From assembly GCA_036001065.1 (NCBI GenBank), contig DASYUQ010000167.1:1-47197 (forward strand): a DNA stretch of 47,197 nt, written 5' to 3'. Below, one piece after another: positions 40,046-47,197 of this stretch. The notes beneath the pieces are model-generated. The model did no database searches. It saw nothing but the letters and a program-made list of their open reading frames with translations, and had not been told where the DNA came from. A program made the translations under genes and the position numbers. The stretch's first letter is position 1. Every line of letters begins with the position of its first letter. This DNA is from Candidatus Methylomirabilota bacterium. Its GTDB lineage: Bacteria > Methylomirabilota > Methylomirabilia > Rokubacteriales > CSP1-6.

Positions 40046-41368
40046 GTGAGCCCCCAACCGTCTCGGGAGCTCCGGTCACCGGCGCGTCGCCCGCAACGGC
40101 TCCACCGAGCAGCCGTGCTGGCCGCCGCAATGCTCCTTACGCTCGGCTGCGCCAGCCACGGCCGGCCGGCCGCCATCGACCCGACAGGGAAGGACTTCGC
40201 CGCGCTGCTCGACTCCGACCAGGCACGACTCCTGCTCGCCGATCTCCTGGCGCGAGGGTCCGCCGATCCGCGCCTCGCCGCCCTGGCCCCGCCCGTCGTC
40301 AGCGCCGATCTCGTCCCAGACCGGCCAAGTCCGACGCTCGATCCGGGTTGGCTCCCCGACCAGGCGTGGCTTCGCGAGCGGGCGCTGGAGGTCTCCACGG
40401 ACTTCGCGGCCCTCGCCTTCGCCCATGCGGTAGGGGCGGACGAGAGAAGCCGCGCCGTGCAGGCCGCCTTCGATCGCTCGCTGCACGACGGGGCAGCCCG
40501 CTCCGAGGAGGTCCTGCGTCAGCCCGGAGCCTTCCCGTACACGGTGCTGTTCGCACCCTCCTGGCTCTACCGTAGCCACCCCGCCAACGGAGCCGACTTC
40601 GCGCGCCAGCGCCGGCTTCTCGATCGGCTGGGGATCGCCAGCCGGCTGATCGCGACCGCCGAGAGTGGCTCGGTCGAGGACAACGCCGCGGCGGTTGCCG
40701 CCGCCGTGCGCGAGGCGGGGCAACGGCGGGAAGCCGTGATCCTGGTCAGCGCCAGCAAGTCGGGGGCGGAAGTCGCGCTGGCGCTCTCTCGCCTGCTCAC
40801 GCCGGCAGAGGCGGCCAGCGTCGCCGGCTGGCTGAACGTGGCGGGCGCGCTGCACGGCACGCCGCTCGCAGACGCCGCCCTGCGCCCGCCCGCCTCGTGG
40901 ATCGCCCGCTTCGCCTTCTGGGTCACCGGCTGGAACTGGGCCGGGCTGACCTCCATGGCGACGGGGCCGAGCCGGAGGCGCTTGGAGGGCGCCCGCCTGC
41001 CGGACTCGATCGCCGTCATCAACCTGGTGGCCGTACCCGTCTCTGGCAGCGTCGGCGCCAAGGTCGTCTTGGGCTACAAGATCCTCCGTAGTCGCGGCCC
41101 GAACGATGGCGTGGTACTGCTGACGGACACCGTCTGGCCGGGGGGAGCCAATATCGTCGCTCTCGGCGCCGATCACCTGTTCGCCGCCGGGCAGGAAGAC
41201 GCGCACGGCATGGCCCTGTTGCGGGCGACGGAGTTTGCCGTGCGGCTCCACGGCGCCAGGTCCGATCTCCGGCCGAGGGCCGAGAGGTCGGGGACGCCAG
41301 CAGAAGGCGACAGCGGCGGGGACCTCGACCCGCCGCGGCCGCAGGAGTTGGCCCCAATCCGAAAATAG
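40046..41368 (+). CDS. lipoprotein with alpha/beta-hydrolase-like features
   Basis: A protein of 440 residues from GTG 40046. The N-terminus has basic residues, then AAVLAAAMLLTLGCASHG, a lipobox with Cys35 as the lipidation site. Later segments resemble a serine-hydrolase fold: PYTVLFAPSWLYRSHPANG, AVILVSASKSGAEVALALS (a possible nucleophile elbow near residue 240 lacking the classical first Gly), VAGWLNVAGALHGTPLAD, and GADHLFAAGQEDAHG, which could supply a histidine. Activity is uncertain. It is probably anchored to a membrane and faces the periplasm. The last 40 residues are acidic, proline-rich and disordered-looking. Confidence 0.65.
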   Translation: MSPQPSRELRSPARRPQRLHRAAVLAAAMLLTLGCASHGRPAAIDPTGKDFAALLDSDQARLLLADLLARGSADPRLAALAPPVVSADLVPDRPSPTLDPGWLPDQAWLRERALEVSTDFAALAFAHAVGADERSRAVQAAFDRSLHDGAARSEEVLRQPGAFPYTVLFAPSWLYRSHPANGADFARQRRLLDRLGIASRLIATAESGSVEDNAAAVAAAVREAGQRREAVILVSASKSGAEVALALSRLLTPAEAASVAGWLNVAGALHGTPLADAALRPPASWIARFAFWVTGWNWAGLTSMATGPSRRRLEGARLPDSIAVINLVAVPVSGSVGAKVVLGYKILRSRGPNDGVVLLTDTVWPGGANIVALGADHLFAAGQEDAHGMALLRATEFAVRLHGARSDLRPRAERSGTPAEGDSGGDLDPPRPQELAPIRK

Positions 41369-41416
41369 ATCGAGCAGTCGGCGATGGTACGATAAGGCGC
41401 GCTGAGATCCACTGGT

Positions 41417-41599
41417 ATGAAACGCCTGGCCGCACGTTATGTCCTGTGTCTCGACGACTGCGGCTACCCCGAGTCCCTCGCGGTAGGTAAGGTCTATCAC
41501 CGACTCGCGGATCGAGAAGGCGCCCGCAGCGGCCTCATCAGGGTCGTGGACGAAACCGGCGAGGATTACCTCTCCTCCGCGAAAGCCAAGGTGCTGTAG
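41417..41599 (+). CDS. small conserved hypothetical protein, C-terminus probably truncated
   Basis: A protein of 60 residues: YVLCLDDCGYPESLAVGKVY, then LIRVVDETGEDYL. This pattern (C-x-D/E-N-x-G-Y-x-x-S-L-x-x-x-K-x-Y ... RVxDExGEDYLY) is common in short uncharacterised bacterial proteins, which usually continue with YPAxxFV. Here it ends SSAKAKVL, where homology is lost. The next gene lacks a proper start just beyond this point, so a deletion may have joined the two. No ribosome site stands out. Confidence 0.6.
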   Translation: MKRLAARYVLCLDDCGYPESLAVGKVYHRLADREGARSGLIRVVDETGEDYLSSAKAKVL

Positions 41600-41658
41600 T
41601 CCGCCGTCGCGTCGCCCTCGAGCTCGGCGCCCTCGCGGTCCTCGCGACGCTCTTCCTC

Positions 41659-42222
41659 GTGCTGGTCCCGGAGCGGCCGATCTTCGTCGATCTCGGGCTC
41701 GCGTTGCTGGCCCTGGGCCTGGTCGCGCTGACCGCGAGAGACACGCGCGAGCGTGTCTGGGGCGCGCCGTTCCTGTCGGCGGCCGACCGCGTCCGCCATT
41801 CGACGCGTCATCTCCTGATCGGCACGGCCGCGGTCGCGCTGCTCTTCGCTGCCTGGCGGATCGCGCTCGGCGGGCAACTCCTGAAGCCGACCCTCTTCGC
41901 GGCGCTCGTCGCCTTCGTGCCGTGGGCGCTCCTCCAGCAAGCGCTCTTCCAGTTCTACCTGCTCGGGCGCGTGCGTGCGCTCCTGCCGGGCTCGCCGCGC
42001 CTCGTCGTGGCGTCGGTCAACGGGCTCTTCTTCGGCGCCGTGCACTTGCCGGCGTGGGACCTGACGCTGGTGACCATCGTCGCCGGCAGCGTGTGGAGTT
42101 GGTACTACCTTCGCGATCGCTCCCTCCTCCCCATCGCGCTCTCCCACGCCGTGCTGGGAGCGACCTACTTCTACTGGGTCCACGGCCAGGACCTCGTGCA
42201 GCGATGGCTCGGCGCGCTGTGA
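41659..42222 (+). CDS. CPBP-like membrane protein with degenerate catalytic motif, 5' end uncertain
   Basis: A protein of 187 residues from GTG 41659, but the first hydrophobic helix extends upstream (VALELGALAVLATLFLVLVP) with no ATG, GTG or TTG in frame, so the start has probably been lost or is non-canonical. Motifs align with CPBP intramembrane glutamic proteases: LLQQALFQFYLLGR replaces EExxxR with QQxxxQ, NGLFFGAVHLPAWD keeps FxxxH (His129) and LSHAVLGATYF keeps the final His163. The catalytic Glu pair is gone, so proteolysis is doubtful. Six or so transmembrane helices are expected. It converges with the gene on the right, stops 6 bp apart. Confidence 0.6.
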   Translation: MLVPERPIFVDLGLALLALGLVALTARDTRERVWGAPFLSAADRVRHSTRHLLIGTAAVALLFAAWRIALGGQLLKPTLFAALVAFVPWALLQQALFQFYLLGRVRALLPGSPRLVVASVNGLFFGAVHLPAWDLTLVTIVAGSVWSWYYLRDRSLLPIALSHAVLGATYFYWVHGQDLVQRWLGAL

Positions 42223-42228
42223 GACTAC

Positions 42229-42507
42229 TCAGCCGCTACGCGGACCTCGCTGACACTCCTCTTCCCAGATTCGGTGGCATCGGCCGTGGAACCTGAAGAT
42301 CCGGCCGTCCGGGAATCGGTAGGCGACCTGCGCGCCCAGCTCATCGCATGCCGCGCACCTGGCCACGCCGATGGCGGTATCCGCGTTGATGTGCCCCGTC
42401 GGCGACTTCGGCCAGCCTGGCTCCGTCGTGAGTGGGGCTATCGCGCGCGGCAAGGTGCCGGCGTCGAGCCGTTCACGGATCCTCTGGGTGACGGTGTTCT
42501 TATCCAT
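42229..42507 (-). CDS. small Cys/His-rich protein, function unknown
   Basis: A protein of 92 residues. Cys51-x2-Cys54 (CAACDE), His74-x2-Cys77 (FHGRCHRIWEEEC) and Cys85 could hold a zinc ion. The N-terminal helix (TVTQRIRERLDAGTLPRA) and the C-terminal RIFRFHGRCHRIWEEEC recur in small uncharacterised proteins. Its ATG overlaps the stop of the response-regulator gene by 8 bp, so it is co-translated with it and may work in the same signalling pathway (inference). Confidence 0.7.
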   Translation of the reverse strand: MDKNTVTQRIRERLDAGTLPRAIAPLTTEPGWPKSPTGHINADTAIGVARCAACDELGAQVAYRFPDGRIFRFHGRCHRIWEEECQRGPRSG

Positions 42508-43315
42508 GTTGCGTTCCCTCGATCCTCGGCTTGTCGCGTTTCGTCATCCTGCGCACGAGCTCATTGATGCGGCGGACGGCGGTTCGAACGCTGGCGGCGG
42601 CTTCATTGGTCGCGTCGCCGGGCGCGGGCGTCGCCGGGCGATCGGCGCCGCCGAGGAGCACCCCGAGTGGGTTGTTGATCTTGTCGCCGAGGTAATCGCT
42701 CAGCTCCTTCAACCGATTCAGCTCCGCCATCGGCACCGCGACGTCGGTGCGCTCGGCGAGCGCGTGGCGTTCGGCGTCGAGCCGGGTGAGGATCTCGTCG
42801 AGCGCGTGCACGTTGGACGAGATGGTGTCGCGTACGCCCGCGTGCCGTTCCGCGTCGAGCGACGAAAGCACGACCTGGTGATAGCGGCGCGCGAACTCCA
42901 GGTCGTCGCGCAGCCGCACGAGGGCCTCCCGGTACTCTGTGCTGACGACGCGATTGACGAGCGCGTCGATCTCCTTCGCCACCTGGTCGGGCGGCACGTG
43001 CTTGGCGTCGAGGTAGGCCGTGGCCCCGAGGTCCATGCCCAGCTCCTGAGCCCGGTCTCCGATGAAGACGCTGCTGTAAAAGATGAACGGTAGGCGCGCC
43101 CAGCGTCCGTCGCGGCGGAGAGCGCGACACAACTGGAAGCCGTCCATCCTCGGCATCTTGACGTCCGACACGACGGCCGCCACCGCCTGGCCCTCCAGGA
43201 GCTCGAGGGCGGCCGCGCCGTTGGGCGCCGTAAGGACTTCGTGGCCGGCCTTGCCGAGGAGGGCTGTCAGCAGACGTCGACGGGCCAGGGAATCATCGAC
43301 GACGAGAACGCGCAT
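42500..43315 (-). CDS. response regulator with a histidine-less HisKA-like C-terminal domain
   Basis: A protein of 271 residues from ATG 43315 (AGAGGACG upstream). The receiver domain has Asp7-Asp8, phospho-acceptor Asp51 (VVSDVKMPRMDGF) and a DAKHV lysine near 105. Then come helical, coiled segments (about 120-205), and LSDYLGDKINNPLGVLLGG at 205-223, which matches the HisKA H-box (SHEINNPLGVLLG) except that His is replaced by Asp211. No HATPase domain follows. It may dimerise through a dead DHp domain or bind a kinase. It heads a two-gene operon with a small Cys/His protein, divergent from the LLM oxidoreductase. Confidence 0.8.
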   Translation of the reverse strand: MRVLVVDDSLARRRLLTALLGKAGHEVLTAPNGAAALELLEGQAVAAVVSDVKMPRMDGFQLCRALRRDGRWARLPFIFYSSVFIGDRAQELGMDLGATAYLDAKHVPPDQVAKEIDALVNRVVSTEYREALVRLRDDLEFARRYHQVVLSSLDAERHAGVRDTISSNVHALDEILTRLDAERHALAERTDVAVPMAELNRLKELSDYLGDKINNPLGVLLGGADRPATPAPGDATNEAAASVRTAVRRINELVRRMTKRDKPRIEGTQHG

Positions 43316-43510
43316 GATTTGATCGTCCTCTAACGCGCACCGCCGAGTCAAACTTTCCCGTGCGCCGCTTTCACCAATGCCGATCACGGCTTACGCGCTC
43401 CAAAGCTCCCGGAGCCTCGCCCAAGGGTTCGCTCACCTCCTGGTCGACTCGCGACATTCGTGCGACTATCGGCCGCGTCGCATCCCCTCAAACGCCCCAG
43501 GGAGGCTGCC

Positions 43511-44347
43511 ATGGACTTCGGCGTGGTGATGTTCCCGACCGACTACGCGATCCGTCCCGACCAGCTCGGCCGGGCCCTGGAGGAGCGAGGCTTCGAGTCG
43601 GTCTGGTTCCCGGAGCATACGCACATCCCGGCGAGCCGCCGCAGCCCGTGGCCGGGAGGCGCCAACCTGCCCAAGGAGTACTGGTCCGGGTACGATCCGT
43701 TCGTCGCCCTCACCGTCGCCGCGACGGCCACCACCCGGCTCCGCCTGGGAACCGGGATCTGCCTGGTGGTCGAGCGCGACCCCATCATCACCGCGAAGGA
43801 AGTGGCCAGCGTCGATCGGCTCTCCGGCGGCCGGTTCCTCTTCGGCATCGGCGGCGGCTGGAACGCCGAGGAGATGGAGAACCACGGCACCGAGTTCAAG
43901 AAGCGGTGGCGGGTGCTGCGCGAGCGGGTCTCGGCGATGAAGGAGATCTGGACCAAGGAAGAAGCGGAGTTCCACGGCGAGTTCGTGAGGTTCGACAAGA
44001 TCTGGTCGCACCCGAAGCCCGTGCAGAAGCCCCACCCGCCGATCATCATGGGCGGCGACGGGCCCACGACCTTCGACCGTGTCATCGAGTTCGCCGACGG
44101 CTGGATGCCGATCGCCCGTCCCGGCCGGAACCCCGCCGAGAAGATCCCGGCGCTCCGTCAGCGAGCCGAGAAGGCGGGCCGGGACCCCAAGTCGATCTCG
44201 GTGACGATCTTCTTCGCCAGGCCGGATCGGGCCACCGTCGATGCGCTGCGGGCCGCGGGGGTCGATCGGGCCATCTTCGGCGTCCCGTCGGAGGGCCGCG
44301 AGAAGGTCCTGCCGCTGCTGGACTCCTACATGCCGCTCTTGCGGTGA
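43511..44347 (+). CDS. LLM-class flavin-dependent oxidoreductase (F420/FMN luciferase-like)
   Basis: A protein of 278 residues starting MDFGVVMFPTDYAIRPDQLG after GGAGGCTGCC. It has the luciferase-like TIM-barrel pattern: FESVWFPEHTHIP, RLRLGTGICLVVERDP, SGGRFLFGIGGGWNAEEMEN and HPPIIMGGDGP. Members use F420 or FMN and oxidise or reduce diverse organic compounds, including sulfonates. It is the first gene of an operon with a SsuABC-like transporter, 22 bp before the permease, so it may act on the imported compound. The F420-type class is suggested by the FGIGGGW signature but is not certain. Confidence 0.9.
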   Translation: MDFGVVMFPTDYAIRPDQLGRALEERGFESVWFPEHTHIPASRRSPWPGGANLPKEYWSGYDPFVALTVAATATTRLRLGTGICLVVERDPIITAKEVASVDRLSGGRFLFGIGGGWNAEEMENHGTEFKKRWRVLRERVSAMKEIWTKEEAEFHGEFVRFDKIWSHPKPVQKPHPPIIMGGDGPTTFDRVIEFADGWMPIARPGRNPAEKIPALRQRAEKAGRDPKSISVTIFFARPDRATVDALRAAGVDRAIFGVPSEGREKVLPLLDSYMPLLR

Positions 44348-44369
44348 ATAGCGGTTGGCGTCAGTGGCC

Positions 44370-45158
44370 ATGAGCCATCAGTGGCGGACGCGAATAGTCC
44401 GGTTGACGTCGGTTGCGCTCTTCGTTCTCGCCTGGCAGGCGGCCAGCGCCTTGAACGTGCGACAGCAGTACCTGAACCCGATCCTCTTTCCCTCGCCGCT
44501 GGACATGATCCGGGCGGCGTACGACGAGGCCGTCCAGGGCATCCTGTGGCGCGACATCGCGGCGAGTCTGGCCCGCGTCTTCCAGGGGTTCGCGATAGGC
44601 GCGGTCGTCGCGGTTCCCCTCGGCTGCGCCACCGGCTACTTTCGGCGGCTGGAGGACTGGGTGGACCCGATCGTGGAGCTGTTCCGCCCGATCCCCCCGC
44701 TGGCGCTCCTTCCCCTGTTCATCATCTGGCTGGGGATCGGCGAGGTGTCCAAAGTTCTCTTAATCGCCTTCGCCACGTTCTTCCCGATCTTCCTCAATAC
44801 CACTGAGGGCGTGAAATCCACGGACCCCCTGCATCTTCGCGCCGCTCTCTCCCTGGGGGCGAACCGCTGGCAGATCTTCACGAACGTCGCGGCGTGGTCG
44901 GCCCTGCCCGGGATCATCGTCGGGCTCCGGCTCGGCTTCGCCCTGGGATTTTTCGTGCTGGTCGCCGCGGAGCTGATCGCCGCGGACAGCGGCCTCGGCT
45001 ATCGCATCCAGGAATCGAGGAACTATTTCCTCGTTGACCGGATGTTCGTGGGGGCTGCGGTGATCGGAGTCCTCGGATTCGGTTTCAATCTGGCCCTGCG
45101 GCGCCTGGAGGACCTCCTCCTCCGCTGGCGGAGCACGATCGTCCAGGCCCAGATCTAG
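44370..45158 (+). CDS. ABC transporter permease, SsuC/TauC type
   Basis: A protein of 262 residues from ATG 44370. Six transmembrane helices are expected, with FQGFAIGAVVAVPLGCATGY and PLFIIWLGIGEVSKVLLIAF as characteristic segments. The EAA-like loop is HLRAALSLGANRWQIF near residue 155. It matches nitrate/sulfonate/taurine permeases. It is in an operon with the LLM oxidoreductase, ATPase and binding protein. Confidence 0.93.
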   Translation: MSHQWRTRIVRLTSVALFVLAWQAASALNVRQQYLNPILFPSPLDMIRAAYDEAVQGILWRDIAASLARVFQGFAIGAVVAVPLGCATGYFRRLEDWVDPIVELFRPIPPLALLPLFIIWLGIGEVSKVLLIAFATFFPIFLNTTEGVKSTDPLHLRAALSLGANRWQIFTNVAAWSALPGIIVGLRLGFALGFFVLVAAELIAADSGLGYRIQESRNYFLVDRMFVGAAVIGVLGFGFNLALRRLEDLLLRWRSTIVQAQI

Positions 45159-45219
45159 GGGTGCCGGGTTAAAGAGGCGCGCCAACGGCGCAGCATGGGC
45201 GTGCCGAATGTTGGGGGCT

Positions 45220-45242
45220 TGGGGGCCATTTCGGGGCCCCCA
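45220..45242 (+). other. GC hairpin within the transporter operon
   Basis: TGGGGGCC pairs with GGCCCCCA around the loop ATTTCGG, 62 bp after the permease stop and 10 bp before the ATPase ATG. It lacks a T-run, so it is more likely to tune mRNA stability or translation of the ATPase than to terminate. Confidence 0.55.
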
Positions 45243-45251
45243 TGTGACTAA

Positions 45252-46007
45252 ATGGCCCACAAGCTGGAGGTCATCGGGGTCCGGAAAGTCTTCCAACCGG
45301 AGGACGGGCGGGCGCCGGTCGTGGCCCTGGAACGCTTCGACCTCGCCGTGGAGGACGGTGAGTTCGTGTGTCTGCTGGGTCCGAGCGGCTGCGGCAAGTC
45401 CACGCTCCTGAACATCGTGGCCGGCTTCCTCAGGCCCACCGAGGGCCGGGTGAGCCTCGATGGGACAGAGGTGAGAGGCCCGGGGCGGGATCGAGGCGTC
45501 GTCTTTCAGGAGCACGCGCTCTTCCCGTGGTTCCGGGTGGGGCAGAACGTCGAGTTCGGCTTGAAGATGGCGGGGGTGCCACGAAGAGACCGCGCGCGGA
45601 TCGCCGACCGGTACCTGGACCTGGTCGGCCTCCGGCCGTTTCGCCGGGCATTCCCCAAGGAGCTCTCCGGTGGGATGAAGCAGCGGGTCGCGATCGCCCG
45701 GGCCCTCGCCAACGATCCGAAAATTCTCCTGATGGACGAACCGTTCGGCGCGCTGGACGCTCAGACCCGCCGGCTCATGCAGGACGAGCTCACCAAGATC
45801 TGGGCGGCCACCGGCAAGACCATCCTCTTCGTGACCCACGCGATCGAGGAATCGCTCCTGCTGGCCGATCGGGTCGTGGTGATGTCGCCGCGGCCGGGTG
45901 GCGTCAAGGCGGTGCTGGCCGTCCCGCTGGCCCGGCCCCGTTCGGACGTGGCGCGCGACTTCGTCGCCCTGAAGGCCGAGATCCAGGAACTCTTACGGGA
46001 CGGTTAG
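45252..46007 (+). CDS. ABC transporter ATP-binding protein, SsuB/TauB type
   Basis: A protein of 251 residues with all nucleotide-binding motifs: Walker A GPSGCGKST (43-51), Q-loop Gln86 (VFQEHALFPW), signature LSGGM (138-142), Walker B ILLMDEPFGALD (159-170) and switch His196 (FVTHAIEES). It energises the SsuC-like permease. It is the only complete ABC ATPase in the window. The start ATG follows a hairpin and lacks a strong Shine-Dalgarno. The binding-protein gene begins 12 bp after its stop. Confidence 0.95.
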   Translation: MAHKLEVIGVRKVFQPEDGRAPVVALERFDLAVEDGEFVCLLGPSGCGKSTLLNIVAGFLRPTEGRVSLDGTEVRGPGRDRGVVFQEHALFPWFRVGQNVEFGLKMAGVPRRDRARIADRYLDLVGLRPFRRAFPKELSGGMKQRVAIARALANDPKILLMDEPFGALDAQTRRLMQDELTKIWAATGKTILFVTHAIEESLLLADRVVVMSPRPGGVKAVLAVPLARPRSDVARDFVALKAEIQELLRDG

Positions 46008-46019
46008 GGGGAGGGGACC

Positions 46020-47063
46020 ATGGAATACCGAAGGCACGACCGGCGGAGCATGCTGCGGGCAGGAGCCCTGACGGGGCTTCTCGCGGTGGGCGTTCTCTCT
46101 ACCGGGCTCGCCGCGGCCGCGGCGCCCGAACGGAAGAGCCTCGACGTCCACACGGCGCGTGACGCGCAGCTCGCGTCCCAGCTCGTGATCGGCCAGACGA
46201 AGGGCTTCTTCCGTGAGCACGGGCTCGAGGTCCAGATCAAGTACTTCACGGCGGGCTCGGAGATCCCGCCGGGCATGGCCGCCGGCAGCATCGTGATGGC
46301 CTCGGCCGGCGCGCCGAACGCGATCTCGCTGGCCGCCAGCAACTTCCCGATGCGGGTCATCGCCCAGATCGCGGACATCGCCGGAGCCCAGGGAGTCGTC
46401 GTCCGTGCCCAGGCCGGGATCCGAGTCCCCAAGGACCTCGAGGGTAAGCGCATGGGGATCGTAAAGGCGGGGCCGGCGCTCGACCTGTTCGGCCGGTTCA
46501 GTCGGACCTACGGCGTCGACCAGAGCAAGATCACGATGGCCAACATGCTGCCGCCGGACCTGCTCACCGCGTTCGTCAAGGGCGACATCGACGCCTATGC
46601 CGTCTGGGAGCCCTATCTCACGCGGGGTGAGCAAGTCGGCGGCAAGCTCCTGCACACCGGGACCCAGTCGTACATCCCCGGCGCGGAGGGGCCCAAGCGG
46701 ATCTTCTCGATGGCCTGCGTGCTCTTCACGCTCGAGAGCTTTCTCAAGGAGAACCCCAACACCACCGTCGCCCTGCTCCGTGGTCTGAGACAGGCGCAGC
46801 AGTTCCTGGACGACCCGGCCAACGCCGAGGCGGTCCTCGACATCCTCAGCGCGCCGTTGAACATCCCGAAGGCCGATCTCCGGAAGATCATGGGACGAAA
46901 CCGATACCAGCTCCAGATCGATCAGGCGCTGCTGGACTCCATGGATGGTCAGACGGAGTTTTTGCACAGCATCGGGTTCCTTCGCGGCGCGCCCAAGGCC
47001 CGGACCTACGTGGAGCCACGCTTCCTTCGCGAGGTCGACCCGGCGCTGGTGAAGATCGACTAA
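46020..47063 (+). CDS. ABC substrate-binding protein, SsuA/NMT1 type
   Basis: A protein of 347 residues with GGGGGAGGGG upstream. The N-terminus (RRHDRRSMLRAGALTGLLAVGV) has a twin-arginine-like signal followed by a hydrophobic core and an AAAA cleavage region. The mature part has DAQLASQLVIGQTKGFFREHG, PKDLEGKRMGIVKAG and FVKGDIDAYAVWEPYL, classical for nitrate/sulfonate/taurine binding proteins. It should deliver the solute to the permease-ATPase pair. The ligand could be a sulfonate, nitrate-like or aromatic compound; the sequence does not decide. Confidence 0.93.
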   Translation: MEYRRHDRRSMLRAGALTGLLAVGVLSTGLAAAAAPERKSLDVHTARDAQLASQLVIGQTKGFFREHGLEVQIKYFTAGSEIPPGMAAGSIVMASAGAPNAISLAASNFPMRVIAQIADIAGAQGVVVRAQAGIRVPKDLEGKRMGIVKAGPALDLFGRFSRTYGVDQSKITMANMLPPDLLTAFVKGDIDAYAVWEPYLTRGEQVGGKLLHTGTQSYIPGAEGPKRIFSMACVLFTLESFLKENPNTTVALLRGLRQAQQFLDDPANAEAVLDILSAPLNIPKADLRKIMGRNRYQLQIDQALLDSMDGQTEFLHSIGFLRGAPKARTYVEPRFLREVDPALVKID

Positions 47064-47170
47064 CCCCGATCCGAAATAAGCTCGCAGGTGAAAGCGGCAC
47101 ATGGCCGCGAACATGGGCGGTGTTCAGGAGATGGTTCGACCGCAGCCAGCGTCTCTATAGGAGGACGTGG

Positions 47171-47197
47171 GTGCGCACGTACCCACGCTGGCCACGG
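47171..47197 (+). CDS. possible start of the next gene (partial)
   Basis: AGGAGG at 47159-47164 is followed 6 bp later by GTG 47171 and an open frame (VRTYPRWPR) that runs off the window. GTG 47167 gives a second frame at poorer spacing. Nothing identifies the product; it could continue the transporter operon. Confidence 0.3.

Noticed and set aside
1-47197. CRISPR array, tRNA or rRNA genes
   Set aside because: No regularly spaced short repeats were seen; the only exact repeats are the dispersed 90-bp copies. No cloverleaf with a GTTCGA-type arm or rRNA-like stretch was recognised by eye.

Overview
This is a gene-dense, high-GC chromosomal window. It holds many solute-binding proteins and ABC permeases, an LLM-class flavin oxidoreductase, tripartite/TAXI-type binding proteins, GTG starts and stop-start overlaps. 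That mix resembles soil and subsurface lineages such as Candidatus Rokubacteria/Methylomirabilota. This placement is inference only: there is no rRNA, tRNA or marker gene in the window.

Left part (1-7.2 kb): the tail of an unknown gene and a 90-bp palindrome-ended repeat; a minus-strand carbohydrate-type ABC operon (two permeases and a binding protein, no ATPase) headed by an enolase-superfamily relic; a VapBC-type toxin-antitoxin pair, a DUF488 gene and a membrane acyltransferase-like gene; then a gene-poor stretch with two DnaA-box-like motifs. 7.2-12.8 kb: a minus-strand operon of NMT1-like and TAXI-like binding proteins plus an aldo/keto reductase, ending in a 26-codon ABC-ATPase relic; then an SDR, a small zinc-ribbon protein, a second copy of the 90-bp repeat and a 3-hydroxyisobutyrate-dehydrogenase-like gene. 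12.6-24.7 kb: two peptide-type (family 5) ABC systems without ATPases, a heme-oxygenase-fold protein between them, and the third 90-bp repeat. The second system is flanked by two closely related binding-protein paralogues.

24.8-33.9 kb: a 1088-residue hybrid-sensor histidine kinase (three GAF, one PAS) overlaps an NtrC-family regulator. About 0.6 kb downstream, beyond a large dyad and a near-consensus sigma-54 -24/-12 promoter, lie a Tat-exported multicopper oxidase, a SCO-like copper protein and a secreted seven-repeat beta-propeller. This is the most coherent candidate system in the window: a sigma-54 controlled periplasmic copper-enzyme cluster with its own sensor. The regulator carries GAFTTA in place of GAFTGA.

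34-42.2 kb: repeat proteins (DUF7453-like relic, HAF repeats), a PD40 propeller coupled to an M28-PDZ peptidase, a FitAB/VapBC-type module with a perfect operator palindrome, a lipoprotein with an alpha/beta-hydrolase look, and a degenerate CPBP membrane protein. 42.2-47.2 kb: a REC protein with a histidine-less HisKA-like tail, then a complete nitrate/sulfonate-type ABC operon (LLM oxidoreductase, permease, ATPase, binding protein), the only transporter here with its ATPase.

A recurring theme is coding relics in the spaces between genes: MR/MLE, ABC ATPase, DUF6516-like, LLM start, NtrC C-terminal piece, DUF4143 tail, radical-SAM tail and DUF7453. They show repeated deletions and short insertions in this region, accompanied by at least four copies or derivatives of one small palindrome-ended element.
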